Source of the DNA: Ochotona curzoniae
Taxonomy: Eukaryota; Chordata; Mammalia; Lagomorpha; Ochotonidae
Direction of reading: 5' to 3'
DNA: 64,000 nucleotides
Assembly: GCF_017591425.1 (NCBI RefSeq)
Contig: NW_024465777.1
Location: 186,001 to 250,000, forward strand
This document shows positions 26,240 to 39,600 of the stretch, one piece after another. The notes beneath the pieces are model-generated. The model saw only the letters and a list, made by a program, of their open reading frames with translations. It ran no database searches and was not told the origin of the DNA. Position numbers and translations under genes: made by a program. Each line of letters opens with the position of its first letter. The stretch's first letter is position 1.

Positions 26240-26390
26240 GTTTTCACGAGCCCCTTGAGGTAACTACTGTTACCACCACTCCCACTAGAGAGGAAAATTG
26301 GGCTCAGAGAGGGCAAGTCACTCTCTCGGGTGATGTAGGTGTAGGTGGTCAGGCTGTGAGTTATTCCCAGTTCCCTTTGACCACAGTGCT
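26240..26390. repeat. MIR-like repeat in intron 7 of copy B
   Basis: Counterpart of the element at 4,880-5,045 ('GGGCTCAGAGAGGGCAAGTCACT'-type core). Confidence 0.5.
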
Positions 26391-26492
26391 AGTGATCTAA
26401 TTCAGTTGTTTGTTCTGTGTCCTCCCTGTTCTTTTCCAGATCGCTGGAGTTGACTTCAGAAAGTGGTGCTGATTCTGCATCCATTTATAAAG

Positions 26493-26498
26493 AATAAA
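26493..26498 (+). terminator. Poly(A) signal AATAAA of pseudogene B
   Basis: AATAAA 20 bases after the exon 8 stop codon, the same position as in the other copies. Confidence 0.8.
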
Positions 26499-26499
26499 G

Positions 26500-27220
26500 G
26501 TCTCTCAACAAGTCCTGAGTTGTGTCTTTTTTCCTCATCTACCTTACCCGTTGGGCTGTTTCTGAGAACTGAAAGCCTATTTGCAGAGATAAGATCAGAG
26601 TCACACTCTCATATGAGGACAAGAATAACCTTAGGCCCACGGAGAAGAAGTTATGGGATGACCAATTCCTTTGGTTGGTCTGAGACTAGGGGTTCTCAGG
26701 CCCAGGACTTCCTGTATGGACACTGAGGCAGTCCCAGGACTACAGGACAAGCAGGTCCCCCAGGATAGAGTCCCCAGAGAGCAGTGGCTTTTCCATGCAG
26801 GCACAGCACACAGTGACACCTGCAGAAAGCCTGAGCCTACCCCTTCTCTGGAGGCTAGTGGTAGAGTGGAAGGACCAGGGGTTTCTGCCTCCACTGACTG
26901 GAAGAAGGAGGAGGGTTGCATTCATTCACTCAGTATCTTTCATTCCTAATTTCACAAAATAGATTCAAGAGGGAGGGACCCATGGGTCCTGCTCCAATGC
27001 GGTTTATTATTTAAAGAGAAATACACATGGCAGAGACATTCATGAAGCACTGACTGGCTCCCTGTTCCTAGCAGGCTTGTGGTGATTAGGGGAACAACCT
27101 AAGGGGCAGCATTGACTGTAGGGGTGGGGGACACTCACAGGGACACTGATATCTGGCTGCATGCCGGCCAGAGACCAGCACGTTGTCATAGAGGCAGAAC
27201 AACTTTGGCTCTTCGAGTAG
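26500..27220 (+). repeat. Conserved 3' flank of the elastase unit (copy B)
   Basis: Matches the flank of copy A (5,146-5,900) and, inverted, those of C and D. It forms one arm of an inverted pair with 32,850-33,600, about 6 kb apart. Confidence 0.75.
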
Positions 27221-27534
27221 AAGCGATGCAAACACAGCTATCTCTGATACCTGTGTTTCCACTGAGCTTACAAAATGACACACGGCCTGGCAAGTTCATG
27301 GATGAGTCACCTAAATATCAGTGTGTTTCAATGTTCCCTTCCTTTAAAAGCTATACTGTTTATCTTCTGGAGCTTGATGCAGCAAGCAAGCTGTTTTCAT
27401 AGGGGACAGAAGCCTATGTTGTTTGTAATACGGGCTTCCCATAGGGCAGTATCAGTTTGTGTCCCAGATACTCTGATATAAGTTCATGCTGCAGCTTTCA
27501 TTTAGTGGGCATAGGGAAAACAGTAGAAGACGGA

Positions 27535-27760
27535 ACAGCTTTTGGCCCCTGACACCCATGTGAGAGACCAGAATGAATTTCCAGTCTCCTCTGCCTTGCA
27601 CAGCTCTTTCTGTTGTGGCCATTTACAGAATTAGTGGATGGAAGAATCTCTCCCTGCTCTCTTTCTCTTCTTTTCCCTCCCTCCTTTCTTCTTTTGTGTT
27701 TTCCTCCATTTTTGCCACTATGTTTTTCAAATGAGTAAATAAAAATGTAATAAAAACATT
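27535..27760 (+). mobile_element. CSINE 3' half, sense
   Basis: Body 'GTTGTGGCCATTTACAGAATTAGTGG' (in part), a CT-rich tract (27,640-27,700) and the tail 'AAATGAGTAAATAAAAATG' mark the 3' half of a CSINE. Confidence 0.65.
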
Positions 27761-27844
27761 TACACTACATTCAGAGGAATGTAGCCTAGAGAGTAACAGA
27801 TAATATACCTATGTACTATGGCAGACCATACGATTCAGCATTAT

Positions 27845-28172
27845 GGAGAATATACTGCCTTTTTATTGGAAAGACAGATATACAGAGGAGGGGAGACAGA
27901 GAGGAAGATCTTCCATTCGATGGTTCACTTCCCAAGCAGCTGCAATGGCTGGAGCTGAACCAATCTGAAGCCAGGATCCAGGAGCTTCTTCCAGGTCTCC
28001 CACGTGGGTGCAGGGTCCCCAAGCTTTGGGCCGTCCTCTACTGCTTTCCCAGGCCACATGCAGGGAGCTGGATGGGAAGTGGGGCTGCCAGGATTAGAAC
28101 TGGCGCCCATATGGGATCCCGGTGTGCTCAAGGCGAGGACCTTAACCACTAGGCTATCACGCTGGGCCCTGT
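27845..28172 (-). mobile_element. CSINE, antisense
   Basis: Starts 'TTTTTATTGGAAAGACAG', ends with the head 'ATCACGCTGGGCCC' at 28,156-28,169. Well preserved, with intact 'CCCATATGGGATCCCGG' block. Confidence 0.9.
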
Positions 28173-28174
28173 TG

Positions 28175-28510
28175 AATTTTAATATATGTGTATATATGTA
28201 AATATAGATGTATAGTATATATAGTTATATATAATATGCATGTGTGTATTGCACACAAACACACATATGTATATATAGAGAAGTCCTCTATCTGTTGGCT
28301 CACTCTACAAATGCCTACAATAGTTTCAGCTGGGCCAGAACAAAACCAGGGCCAGACATTTTTCCTACATGGAAGGCAGAGAAACATGTGCCTGTCTAGC
28401 TTCTGCTGCTTTCACAGACACATTCACAGGGCGTTACAGCAGAAGCAGACAAGCTGGATCCTGATTGGGGTTGGTGTCACAGACTAACTGGCTCCACTAC
28501 AACCAGCCGC
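28175..28510 (-). repeat. AT-rich tract followed by a diverged CSINE, antisense
   Basis: TATATG-type repeats at about 28,180-28,285, then CSINE body blocks ('CTATCTGTTGGCTCACTC', 'GCAGACAAGCTGGATCCTGA'). Confidence 0.6.
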
Positions 28511-28929
28511 TTCTGAAAGTTCTCACGCTAGTGAAATCTGCCCTCACCCCCTATCTTTAGAAAAAAGAACTGCCAGGGAAGATCAGAGATGACATCTACT
28601 GGAGGGATCAGCCCGAAGCAAAGGAAATTACTATCTGATTGGGAGATGGAGGTTCAGGTCATAGGTGTGGCAGGAGAGAGAAGGCTGGAGCTTAGATGAA
28701 ATTTGGGGAATAAGGGATGACTTCTTACAGAGAGAAAATCCTACAAGAATGGAAGATTCTGGGAGATGCAAACTGTTTTTCATTCAACTTCAAATTCCAA
28801 GGGTCTAGAAGGGAGCCTGGCACAGAGTAGTGGTCAATAAGAATATTGATCAGAAAGACAATGAATGAACCAGTGAAGCAGAATGACTCCCAAGATGTCC
28901 TCTTCTCCCTCCCTATAGGTGCAGTTGGC
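28511..28929. other. Intergenic, no recognised feature
   Basis: Nothing supported on either strand. Confidence 0.45.
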
Positions 28930-29900
28930 CTTGGCATCCACACAGGACACTCTGGAGTGTGTCCCTGAGAAGCTCAGCAACAGCACTTGTGAGGTAGGGC
29001 TCTAGCCAGAAGTGTCCTTCAAGACAGGCTGTCCTGTGGACCAATGACCCCACTGGAAGGGAGCCCATTGAGCAGAGGCTCCGTCTGCTTTGTGTACTGC
29101 TGGGACCTCAGCTCTCAGAACAGAACACAACAGAATGGGCACCCAATAGAGTCAAACGTCACAAGGAGTGGAAATACAGGGTCCATACAAGTCAAATGAT
29201 TCCTGCCTGCAGCACCTCTCAGAGCCTTTAACATGTCAACATTCATTCAGAATCACATGTAGTGGTCCCTAGGCCAGGTTTCTGATGCTCAAGGTATCTT
29301 ACAGCCCTTCTATAACAGCCCCCTTTCCCTTTGGCTAATGCAGCCCAGCCTCATGGAGAGCGAACAATACCCGAGACCAGGCAGACACCCATATGTGGCA
29401 GGAAATAGGACTCATGACAGCAACATGTGCAGGTGACCTTTGCCATGAGGGAGGCACCAGCTCAGCTGGGACCTAAATGGGTTCTCAGAAAATAGCACAG
29501 GAAGCAGGGGACAGAGACAGCATGTTTCCCACAGCCTGACAATGCGTTACTGAGGTTGAGCTGGGCTATTTGGGAGAATCCCTCCAGCCCATGAAGGGTG
29601 GGGGCTTGTGGTGGGAGACTCCCTTTCCCTACCCTTGTTCTATGGTCCTGCTGACAAACACGTAGTCAACAAGTGTTTGTCAAACACCTACATGATCCCA
29701 TGGTCACTTGTCACCTAGATCTTCTTAGAAGTGCACAGATGAGGGTCTTGTCCATGAGAACTCACAGATCAAGGAGTACAGGATCAGGAGTGCAGTTTCC
29801 ACCTGTCTGTCCTGTCTTCCCCTATGTTGCTCTGGGTTTTTCTTGGCTGAAAGAAGGGTGATCAGGAAAATTTGGCATCAGTTAGAGGCAGGTTCTAGGC
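28930..29900 (-). repeat. Inverted copy of the segment upstream of pseudogene B
   Basis: Reverse complement aligns with 18,480-19,440. Since that segment lies about 0.8-1.7 kb upstream of exon 1 of B, this looks like the upstream flank of a minus-strand elastase copy whose gene body is no longer present to the left. Confidence 0.7.
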
Positions 29901-30344
29901 AAAGACTCAGAACAGGAAGAGAGCAGTTGGATTACTTGTTTCTCAAGCCCCATGCATGCACTGGGTGCATTTCTGCCCTACAGAATCTCCCAGCTAACCA
30001 ACACCCTGCTCATGAGCTCCACTGACTACCTCCTCGGGGCTGCTGCATGCCTAGGAAAGGCCAAGTTCTCTGCTGTTACTGCCCTCAGTAGTCTCTATTC
30101 CTTGTGAGTTTCTCCAGCTGTGTCTCCACTTTTATCAGATGTTCCTCAGTTTCCCCTTCAGATTTCCATCTGCTACCTTCCAGGGCTTGTTAATGACACA
30201 GGTTAGGTTGAAGGCCACAGAGGTTAATCACGAGGCATGTAGGAAAAGAGAAGTTTATTCCCCTTCAGTTCCAGACCCAAGCTGACCTTGTGGCTCTGCT
30301 CTGGAACACCACCTCCTTTTTCTATCTCATGGTCACTCCACCTC

Positions 30345-32300
30345 CAGTGGAGACCTTTACCCACAAGCACATCCTATGCATGGAGATTTTCTGCCCAGTG
30401 ATGCCCCAGGTACTTGGGTCCCTGACACCCAGTGGCTACTGGCTTCAGTCAGGCATTTGGTGAGTGAACCAAAGGTTGGGAGATAAGTATCTCTCATTCT
30501 GTCTGTCTCTAGATGAATTATGTGAGATCATATGAGAATAACGCTTTAGAATTCCACTGAGCATAAGGTAAGTGCTCAGTCAATGCTGCTTGTTTTCAGG
30601 ATGGTCAATCAAAGCAGGCTGCTGATAGGAGGCATGGATGCAAACATCTAAACATCATCTCAGCCCTGCACCAGATCCACCCTTGGTCTCTGGTCATTGT
30701 ATAAGGAGAAGCCCTGGGTTCAATTAAGGAGGTGGGGAGGCAGTAAGCAGAGAAACAACTTGGATCTGATCCACATTGTTCAGAACTCTCTTCCTGGGTG
30801 CTTTTTGGAGGATGGGAGGAGTTATGCTGAGAGGAAGGCACTGAGTTTGGTCACCTGTGTAAGGTTGCAGAGGAAGGGGTTTTTCCTAGGAGAAGGAGAT
30901 GGACACTCAGAGATGAGGTGGGGACAGAGTGCACCTGCACTAGAACAACACGTGAGGCTGTCCCAGTTCAGGCGGACATGAAGTGCCCAACATGAATGCA
31001 ATGCAGATGATTCGGGCAAATTCACAGCAAAGACCATCTGCTGGCCATTCTGGGAACAGCACCCAGCCTGACCACCTGTGGGAGTTCCAGGACTCTTTCT
31101 GCATGAGACCAAGAACCCCAGATATCTTTGCCTGATCCCCACCACCTCTATACCTGATGCTCGTCTCACAAGTGTCCCTGTCCACACACAGCCTTCCCCT
31201 GGGGCATCTTTATGTTGCCAGCCTAGGAGGAGGCAGTACTATATCTTTCATGTAGTCATAAGGGAAGAAAGGTCAGGTATGGTGTGATCAGCAGTCTGTC
31301 CCTCCAAATATGTGTCTGTCCTGATCACAGGACAGTGAGTAGTTTTAAGTGGAGCAAATGTGAAACCCTTCACACAGTGATAAAAACAGCCCTGCCCACC
31401 CTGGTCCCATTCCTTCTGGTCCTAGACATGTTTATTTGTTCAGCTTTGCATGCAAAGCTCTTTTGCAGACCATGAGTTGAGGAAGAAGAGGGCAGGACCA
31501 GGAGGGCATTCAAGTAGAGAGTGACAGGTGAATCTGTGAGTCAGTCCACTTAGAAGCATCTAGATCATACAGGGTGCCAAGACTATGTGATCCATGGGAA
31601 TTGCTGGGGAACTCAAGTGAGGCTAAATGCCAAGACTTGCTAGGGACCTAGGCAGTGTTTCTCCTAGCCTGTCAGGGTTACCCCAAAGGGAGATTCAAAC
31701 TCTTGCCCCAGTTCCAAAGAAGAAGGTGCTAGGGCTTATACAGTTGACCTTGAGCAGTCCCAGTACTGGCTCCCCTGGGTCTCTAGTTGGGTTCAAGGCA
31801 AATGAAACCTCAAGAGCCACTGACCCAACACAATTGTTTCTGCTAGCGAATTTTCAATAGCCTGAAGCTGTTCAGCTTTTCAGGCTCGCTATACTGTGGG
31901 GTTTGTAGCTGAAGGTGGCCATATGGAGGCAGGTACTACAGCGAAGGTCTCCATGCCCTGCATGGCTGAAGCCTTGGGCCTGAGAAGAGAGATGGAGAAC
32001 CTGAAGCAACAAGTCAGCACCACTGTGCTCTCTTGTGAGCTGTGGGGTTGTCCACTCTGACACTCCCAGGACTCGGAGAGTGTTCCCACAATGAAATACT
32101 ATCACAGCAGCAATGAAGGGGCACCTGGAGGACACTGTGTGACATGGAATAAGGCAGATAGATGCAGAACAGTACTACACATTCACCCCAACATGTGGAG
32201 GCTAAAGTAACTTTATAGAAATAGTGAAAAGTGCCAACCCTGGTACTCTGAAGTACAACTGTGTTTATTTACCACCAGGCAAAACACTTGCTTGGTGATA
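30345..32300. other. Downstream part of unit 1, no recognised gene
   Basis: Non-coding flank between the left unit edge and the AT-rich/SINE stretch. A 121-codon open frame on the minus strand (31,187-30,822) is also open in unit 2 (47,453-47,088), but I recognise no domain. Part of it (30,697-30,935) also resembles 60,212-60,455. Confidence 0.5.
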
Positions 32301-32309
32301 CATATGTGT

Positions 32310-32700
32310 GTGTATATATATATATATATCCCAATGACATACACATAATGTGTTACACGTGTTCCTTTTATGTATAAAGCCAGAATGAGTGACAGATAAA
32401 AAGCACAAATAATACACACACATACATGCAAAGATGTATTCCATCACCTGGTTTATTCTGCTAACAGCCAAAACAGCCAGACCTGGGACAGGCAGAAGCC
32501 AGTAGTGTGAAACTCCATCCTTGCCTCTTTTACAGGTGGCAGAAGGCCAAGCATCTGGGAATGGTCCATTGCTTTTCCAGGACAATTAAATAGGAACTGG
32601 ATTGGAATCAGAGCAGGCTGGACTAAACCTAGAAGTCCAATATGGGAGCCACTGTGGCAGGCGCACTTTGGACTGCTACACTACCACCAAGTGCAAAAAG
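32310..32700 (+). mobile_element. AT tract and diverged CSINE, sense
   Basis: (TA)n at 32,310-32,330. From about 32,420 a SINE-like body ends in 'TGGACTGCTACACTACCACC'. The counterpart in unit 2 is at about 50,595-50,880, to the right of the L1 insertion. Confidence 0.5.
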
Positions 32701-33601
32701 CTTGACTGTTAAAGGAAGGGGACAATTGAGCACATGAACAAAGAGTGACTTTATATGTATCCTTGTTGGACGTATGTACATCCTTGTTGGAGATATGACC
32801 TGATTCTGTGGAGTTCAGGAGGAACACGGGCACCAGCAGGTGGCTGTGTCTGTTTCTTCTGTTTGTACAGTGGACTTGGTTCTGACCTCCATGACTGCTT
32901 CCTGAGCTCTAGCCTGTGTGTAGCACTGCAATTATCCTTGCCCCTGTGTGTGTTCTTACCCTGCAAACAGGACTCTCCCTGGGGTTGTCCCACCCACCAC
33001 TGGACACCCAGTCTGAGCCTGCCATGGGAGGAACCACTCAGTGTTCCTGAATGCCTCTGACATGAGCATCTCTCTGTAAATAACTAACCACTTCAGAGCA
33101 AATCCAACGTGTCCCTTCCTCAGATTCCTCCTCTGAAATAAGGAATGAATGATACTGAGTGAGTGATCATAGCCCTCTTTCTCCTGCCGCTCATTGGAGG
33201 CAGAAACCCATGGTCCTCCCACTCTACCACCAGCCACAGCCTCCTGAGAGGGGGTTGGCTCAGGTCCTCTGCACGTATCAAGTGTTTTTCACATGCATGG
33301 AACAGCCACTGTGCTCTGGAGATTCTATTCTGGAGGACATGCTTGTCCTGTTGTGCTGGGACTGCCTCAGTGTCCGCATTGTAAGTCCTGAGTCTGATAA
33401 GCTCCATTCTCAGGCCAACCAAGAGAGTTGGTCATCCTGTTGCAACTCCATTGTCTCCCTGGGTCCCAGATTATTCTTGTCCTCACATGAGAGGCTGACT
33501 CTTGTCTTATCCCTGCACATCAGCTCTCAAACCTCAGGAACAGGCCAGAGGGGAAGAGGTAATGAAGGAAAGAAATCGAACTCGGGACTTGCTGAGAGAT
33601 C

Positions 33602-33607
33602 TTTATT
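33602..33607 (-). terminator. Poly(A) signal AATAAA of gene C
   Basis: TTTATT on the plus strand reads AATAAA on the minus strand, 28 bases after the stop codon. Confidence 0.85.
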
Positions 33608-33635
33608 CTTTATAGAGGATGTGGGATCATCACCA

Positions 33636-36600
33636 TTAGCTGAAGTGAATTCCAGTGATCTGGAAAAGAACAGGGAGGAGACATAACAATGAGTCAATAT
33701 CAGAAATTAAAGAGTTGGAGGAATGGGGTGACCTCCCAGCCTGACCACTCATTCCCTTTGAGACCCTGGGAGAAAACCTTGCCCCCCTTTGAGCCTCAGT
33801 TTCCTCCTCTGATTGGAGTAGTGATCACATTACTTACCTCATTAGAGCTCCTGATTAAACTATTGACTAAGGTCCTATCACATCCCCCTTTTCATATTTC
33901 CTTGGTCTTTAAGTGGTGGTCAGTGCTGTTATCATGGACAATAATGGCCCCTGTGACCAGCTTTGCCCAGGGAGCACCTGAACTGCGTTTTTCCATCACA
34001 GCATTCAGTGTTAGGTTTGGCAGAGGAGAAGTGACTCCACCACCCTACAAAAGTATAGCTGATACTCCCATCCAGGAATGTTTGGAATCACAAATCACCC
34101 AAACATTTTCTCTGCATAGGAGGTCAGCACCCTCCATGATGTGTACCCCATGCTGCATATTACACATATGTGCAAATGGAGGAGGCGATAACTTCTCCCA
34201 TCCTCCACGATGAAGATGTATAAAGGCCCAATGCTGCATACCTTAGGTATACAATTCAATCACATGGTAACCTTGCTATGTGGAAGTGACACTGGGCCGT
34301 TTCCCACAAAGGAGCACTGCATCACACTCTCTCTCCTGACTAATAAAACTGCCTGAACTAAAAGCCTCTTTCTCTCTAGCACTTGCTCTCACTTTCTCTA
34401 GAAACCCTTTCTGAATAAAAAGCACAAAACTCCATGAAACACAGAGAGAACACATTCCTGGGATCTTCAGGAATGTCCCCAAGCCCCTCCCCCAACTGCC
34501 TTTTTAGGATCCCTGCAACCCTCACCAGGATCTTATTTTCCTTCCAGGCATCCTTTTAAGAGAGCTCCCAGCTGCCCAGTCCTTACCTCCTCAATCCAGG
34601 CAATGAAGGCCGACACACGGGTGAAGACCGTGGGCTTCTTGGGGTAATTACAGCCATAACCAGAACCAAAGCTGACTATGCCATGGACCTCCCACTCGGC
34701 ATTCACTCCAGGACAGTTGAGAGGTCCTCCAGAGTCACCCTGTCATGGTCAGAGGGGTGGGGACTGAGCTGAGTCTCACCTGGAAGGAATTGTCCCTGAC
34801 CTGAGGGTTGCAGACACACCCACACTGCTGCACCTCTCCCAGCCTCAGGGCCTCAGCTGGCCAGGACCAGGGTCTGTGCTACCACAGCTGCTGAGCAGGA
34901 AGCGACACACACAGGACCTCAGCACAGCCCCTGGCACAGAGGGAGCCCTGAGAGACGCCAGCGCCCCCTGCTGGCAGCACCTTCCCTGCTGGTAGGAGGA
35001 CTCAGTTCCCACAGCACAGTGGTTGAGGATCCCTGCAGAGCCCAGAGTGGGTGACTCAAGGTGGTGATGCGAGTGTCCCTGCTGTGCTGCTGGGGCAGGC
35101 TGAGCAGGAGGAGGAGGGACAGTGATGGTCCCATGTGAGGGGGCCTGTGGTCTGAGTTGATTGCGCTGTGCTGACTTACTCCATGACCTGACTGACCTGA
35201 AGTCTGACTAGATTCAATTCTATCTCCATGCAGGTGGCTGTAGGTCACTGGGATGTGCACTCCTATGTCAAGTATTAGCCAACTTACACTACATGCAGAG
35301 GATCCGGCCTCGCCAGCACACACATGGATCTCCTTCACGGATGAACCCCAGTAGTCCCACTGAGAGCAGTGTGCGTAGTCTATCACAGGCAGCAGCCCCT
35401 TCAGTAGAACATCTGAGGTGGGCCCGTTGGCTGTAGGGACAGAGAGCAATGTGAGTGTGTTTGGGACATGGATAGATTTCCAGAGATGGTGTATTCGAGG
35501 CCCACATCTTCTCAGATCAAAGGGTGACTCTCTCCCAACAGTCCCACCATCCTGTATGCTTTGACCACCACTGCATCATTAGGCATGTCCCTGCGAGCCC
35601 CGTCTTTCTGTTGCTATTCCTGGTCAATACATACTGGAAATGTAGCCCCAGCCAGTGACATAGCATGTTGTCCCATGGGGTAAGATGTAGCCAGGAGGAG
35701 GAAGGGGGCAAGGTCGGACTTCAGGTGTCAGCACAGCACTGTAGTACAGCTTGAGGAGAGCAATGTCATAGCTGTGAGGAAGGAAGAGTCACCTGGAACC
35801 TGGTCCTCCATCAGGACCAAGTCCCATCACAGAGCTTTGTTCAAAGGCTATACACCTGGAATACCGTTACTGCTCCTATGCCCTTGAATCCAGCTTTAGC
35901 TCAGCCAACTCCAGAAACGCCCACCTCTTCGTTCCCTGACATAACTGTCCTTGGTATCCACCTATGGTTATCACAATCCACACTCATCAGAATTCCTGTG
36001 TTCTGTCACACATTTGGGCTGTGTATTACACATAGTGACTTAGAGGTACATATTATATCACAGTGCTGAAGTTCAAGTTCACATTCAGATTCTCATCCAG
36101 CTTCCTGTTCATGTGCACTGTGGATCAACAGGTGATCAATCAAATGCTTGGGATTCAGCTGCCCACTTGGGAAACTGAGAGAATTCTAGGCTCTTTTCCT
36201 TTTGGTAGGGAATCAGCAAAATATGCTTTCTCTCTCTCTGTCTTTCTGTCTCTCTCTCTTTCTCTCCCACTAAAGTAAATACATATAAATAAGTTAGAAT
36301 TATAATGCCACACAGTTTTCAGGGAATGAACCCAGCCTTTCTGAGAAGGTTTATGGCTGATAGAGTCAAAGTCTGATCTTACTCGCTGTTCCCAGGGGAC
36401 TCTAGTGCTGCTGCTCCCACACTTCAGGGACCACTTCACTGCCTGCTGTCACCCAGAACACTTCACTTGGGTCACCCTACTGTGTCTCCCTACTGCCCAG
36501 GAAGCTGTGTGAGGATGTGTCGGGGTCTCCATAGAATGTTCCTCACTTCCATAGTGTTTAATGAGGGCTTCGTCCCTCCTATGATCCCTCACCAGAAAAC

Positions 36601-39600
36601 GCTATAGCCCCTGGACACACAGGTGAGGCCTCAGCTGGGCCTCCCTGCCCATCACTGCCACCACCATGAAGGCATGCTCCAGGGTCATCTTGGACAAATG
36701 GAAACCTGAGGCCCAGAGCAGGGCACTCACTGCCCAGGGCACTCAGGGAGGGATACCCACAGCCTGACTCTCAGTCCAGTGCTTCTCCTCCTGTGCCCAC
36801 ACAGTCAGGAACCAGGCTGTGCTGGAGGAACCTCTGCTGAGCACAGGACACCTTACACTTGGGGAAGTGACCTGACAGTCCTGGGCTCCAGGGACACAGC
36901 CCAGCAGCTCTGAGTGACATCCTGCCTCTCCCTGGAACTGTTTTTTCCCTGTGTAGGGAGGGAAGTTGGTGCTGCTGGTCTCTGAGCCTCTTCCCAGTGT
37001 GTGGGAGCTGGGCCCAGGCTGCTTACCCTCTCACTGTCCCTGGGAGTCTCCTAGATGAACTGTGGTCATGGAGGGAAGAACACAGGAGCCTGGTCTCAGG
37101 CTGGTCTCACTCACCCTTTGGCTGCGTTATTGTTGTCATATTCTGGATGCACATAGACCTTTCCCACAGGGATGACCTGGTCAGATGACTCTGGTACACT
37201 CAGTTTGTACCTGCCCAGCAGCACCCAATATGGTCCGCCATCTCTGAAAGAGAAAGGGAGGTCAGCCTGGGCCTATCAGTGAATTTGTCATATTCATGTG
37301 TTGACCCATACTGCCTGGGTCTTACGAGGAAAAAGATCAGGGCAGGAATAGGGACAGTAGAACTCACACGACACAGTGTGCTGCAGTCAGAACCCAGTCA
37401 CGGTCGATGAGGATCCCTCCACAGATGAAGTACAGGCCCCCATTCTGTTCAAGCAGCAAGGCGACCTGGCAAGCCACATCCCCAAATAAATCAGGCTAGA
37501 AATCTATACACACAGTGAGGGTTGCTGTGTGGGTTTTGCACTGAACATCCTGAGAAGGCTTAATTTCGTACAGATCCTTCTAAGACACTCAGCACACAGT
37601 CTGTACAGCTGCTCAACTGGCTCTATCTCTTTTAGTCTAGGACAACTGGGAATCCCCAGCCTCCCGCCACCAGACCCTGTGAGCTCTCCCAAAGACTCCC
37701 ACATTCTCTGTCCTTTAGGGCACTTCAGACCTTCTGCATCCTGAGAGCCCCCAAGACCCTTTAATCTCTCAGGCCACATTCTTCTGATCCTCAGCTCTTC
37801 CAAACTTCTTGGATCTTCTGAAGCATGGCTCACCCTGAATCTTTCAGCTACCTTCAATTTCCCACTTATTCAGATTCTCAAATCTCTCTGGAGAACAAGG
37901 TTGGGGAATGTGTCCCATTGCCCCAGGCTAATGTGTTCTGTTTGCACACTAATGCTGACTACACACAGGTCGCTCCCTCAGGCACACATGCTCTCTGGCT
38001 GCTTTCCTGCTGCAATGGCAGGGCTAAGTCACTGCTGGAGGAGACATGTGGCTGACAGGGCTACAGCACTCACTTTCTTCTCCCTCCCATAACACGTTGG
38101 CTGACCCCACCCTAGAGAACATCTTAGGCTATAGAAATGTTTTTCTGACTCTGTTGTCCAAGGTGGGAAGCATTGGCCACATGTAGCTCAGAAACACTGA
38201 AAATGTGGCTGGCATGAAGGAACTGAATGTTGGACATGTACTTGATTCACATTTAAATTCCTCATGCTGGTAATGGCTACTATGTTCACCAGCACAGCTA
38301 GCCTCCCCACTCAGTGCTGCTCTCCACAGCCCTGATCCAACTCTCCACTCTCTGTGGTCCAGAACTCAGAGCCCTACTGTGGGACTCAAGCAACTGCAAC
38401 TGATTGCCGAGCTCTGCCTCTACACAGTGTCTAGATTCCTCTATTACTGCTCCAACAACTGCAGTTAAGCTTTCTTCTGGCTCCAGATTCTTCTTTGTGT
38501 TCCCAAATCACTCAATGAAGGTTGTAGATGGAATAGGTAATGCAACCATGTGAATGTGATTGACCAAGGTTTCAAACCTGGGAAGCTGAGGTGTGAACAG
38601 CACAGGGAGCCATGGTGTCAGGACTGGAGGCCTTGCCATCAGCACTTGGTGTCCAGAGCCCACAGTGGTAATCAGTAAAGATGATGTTGCTCTTACCTGG
38701 CAGGGCTTGCTGTGGGGAGGATCTACAGGCACACCATTGACCACACGGCTGGAGGGGTTGGAGAAGTGGGTGGAGGGGATGTGGATTGGTGGGTGTGAGC
38801 CTGAGGCTAGAGAAGAGAGGAGAAGCATCAGTCAGCCAGATGGACCCCAAAAAGACAGGAAGTCAGGGTCCCAGTTCTGGAGTACAATATATGGTTGTGT
38901 GAGCCTGGGTAAGTTCTTTCCCTCTGTGACCTTGAGCAACAAACTATGAACAGTGAGCACTGGGAATAGAGCAGGGGTTTACAGAGTCCCGAGAATCCAA
39001 TGGTGGAGATAAAAGCACAGCCTCAGGAAATGGAACCCAAGGAAGGGACCTACGTGTCTGTCAGTTTCTCTCTCTCTCTGTCTCTCTCTCTCTGTCTCTC
39101 TCTCCTCTCTCTCCCAGAACACATTAGTAGAATATTTTGAAAGAGTAGAGGTTCTGAAAAAAGACTTTCTGGGCTCAAAGCACAGAGACACTTGCTCCTG
39201 GATGATCTCCTTAAATTCTCTGATAATCAGTGTGCCTGTCTGTAAAATGTGACAATAATAGCACTGATCTTGTGCAGCCAAGAGAACTGATGATATGAAG
39301 TCATATGATAAAAGTCCCTCAGTATAGCACATGCTAAGCACTAGTATTATCTGTTACAATGGTTGTCATTCAAGGGAGTCTGCTTGTAATGTGGCAGAGA
39401 CAAGGACAAGGTTGAACCACAGGCTTTGAAGACAGGTGGGGACAGTGTGAGAGGAAAACTGGACCATTCAGCAGAGGAGTGGGAATTCTGCTCAATACAG
39501 TCTAAGCACAAAGCAGACTCTTACCCATGAGACTTTGTCCACTGCCCCACCAAAGACTCCCCCTGTAACACTTGGTGCTGCTCCCAGTCTTTCTTCTGAA

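Noticed and set aside
28933..29003. Exon-like stretch with AG and GT borders (reading VQLALASTQDTLEC...)
   Set aside because: The inverted counterpart at about 19,350-19,420 has substitutions that do not preserve the reading frame or splice borders, so it is chance within a duplicated non-coding segment.
30822..31187. 121-codon minus-strand open frame repeated at 47,088-47,453
   Set aside because: Open in both units only because they are recent duplicates; no recognisable domain, and the related segment at 60,212-60,455 has stops.
33159..34213. Two plus-strand open stretches of about 175 codons downstream of gene C
   Set aside because: They lie in the duplicated non-coding 3' flank, show no domain, and are not kept open in the counterpart region of unit 2 (51,340-52,430).
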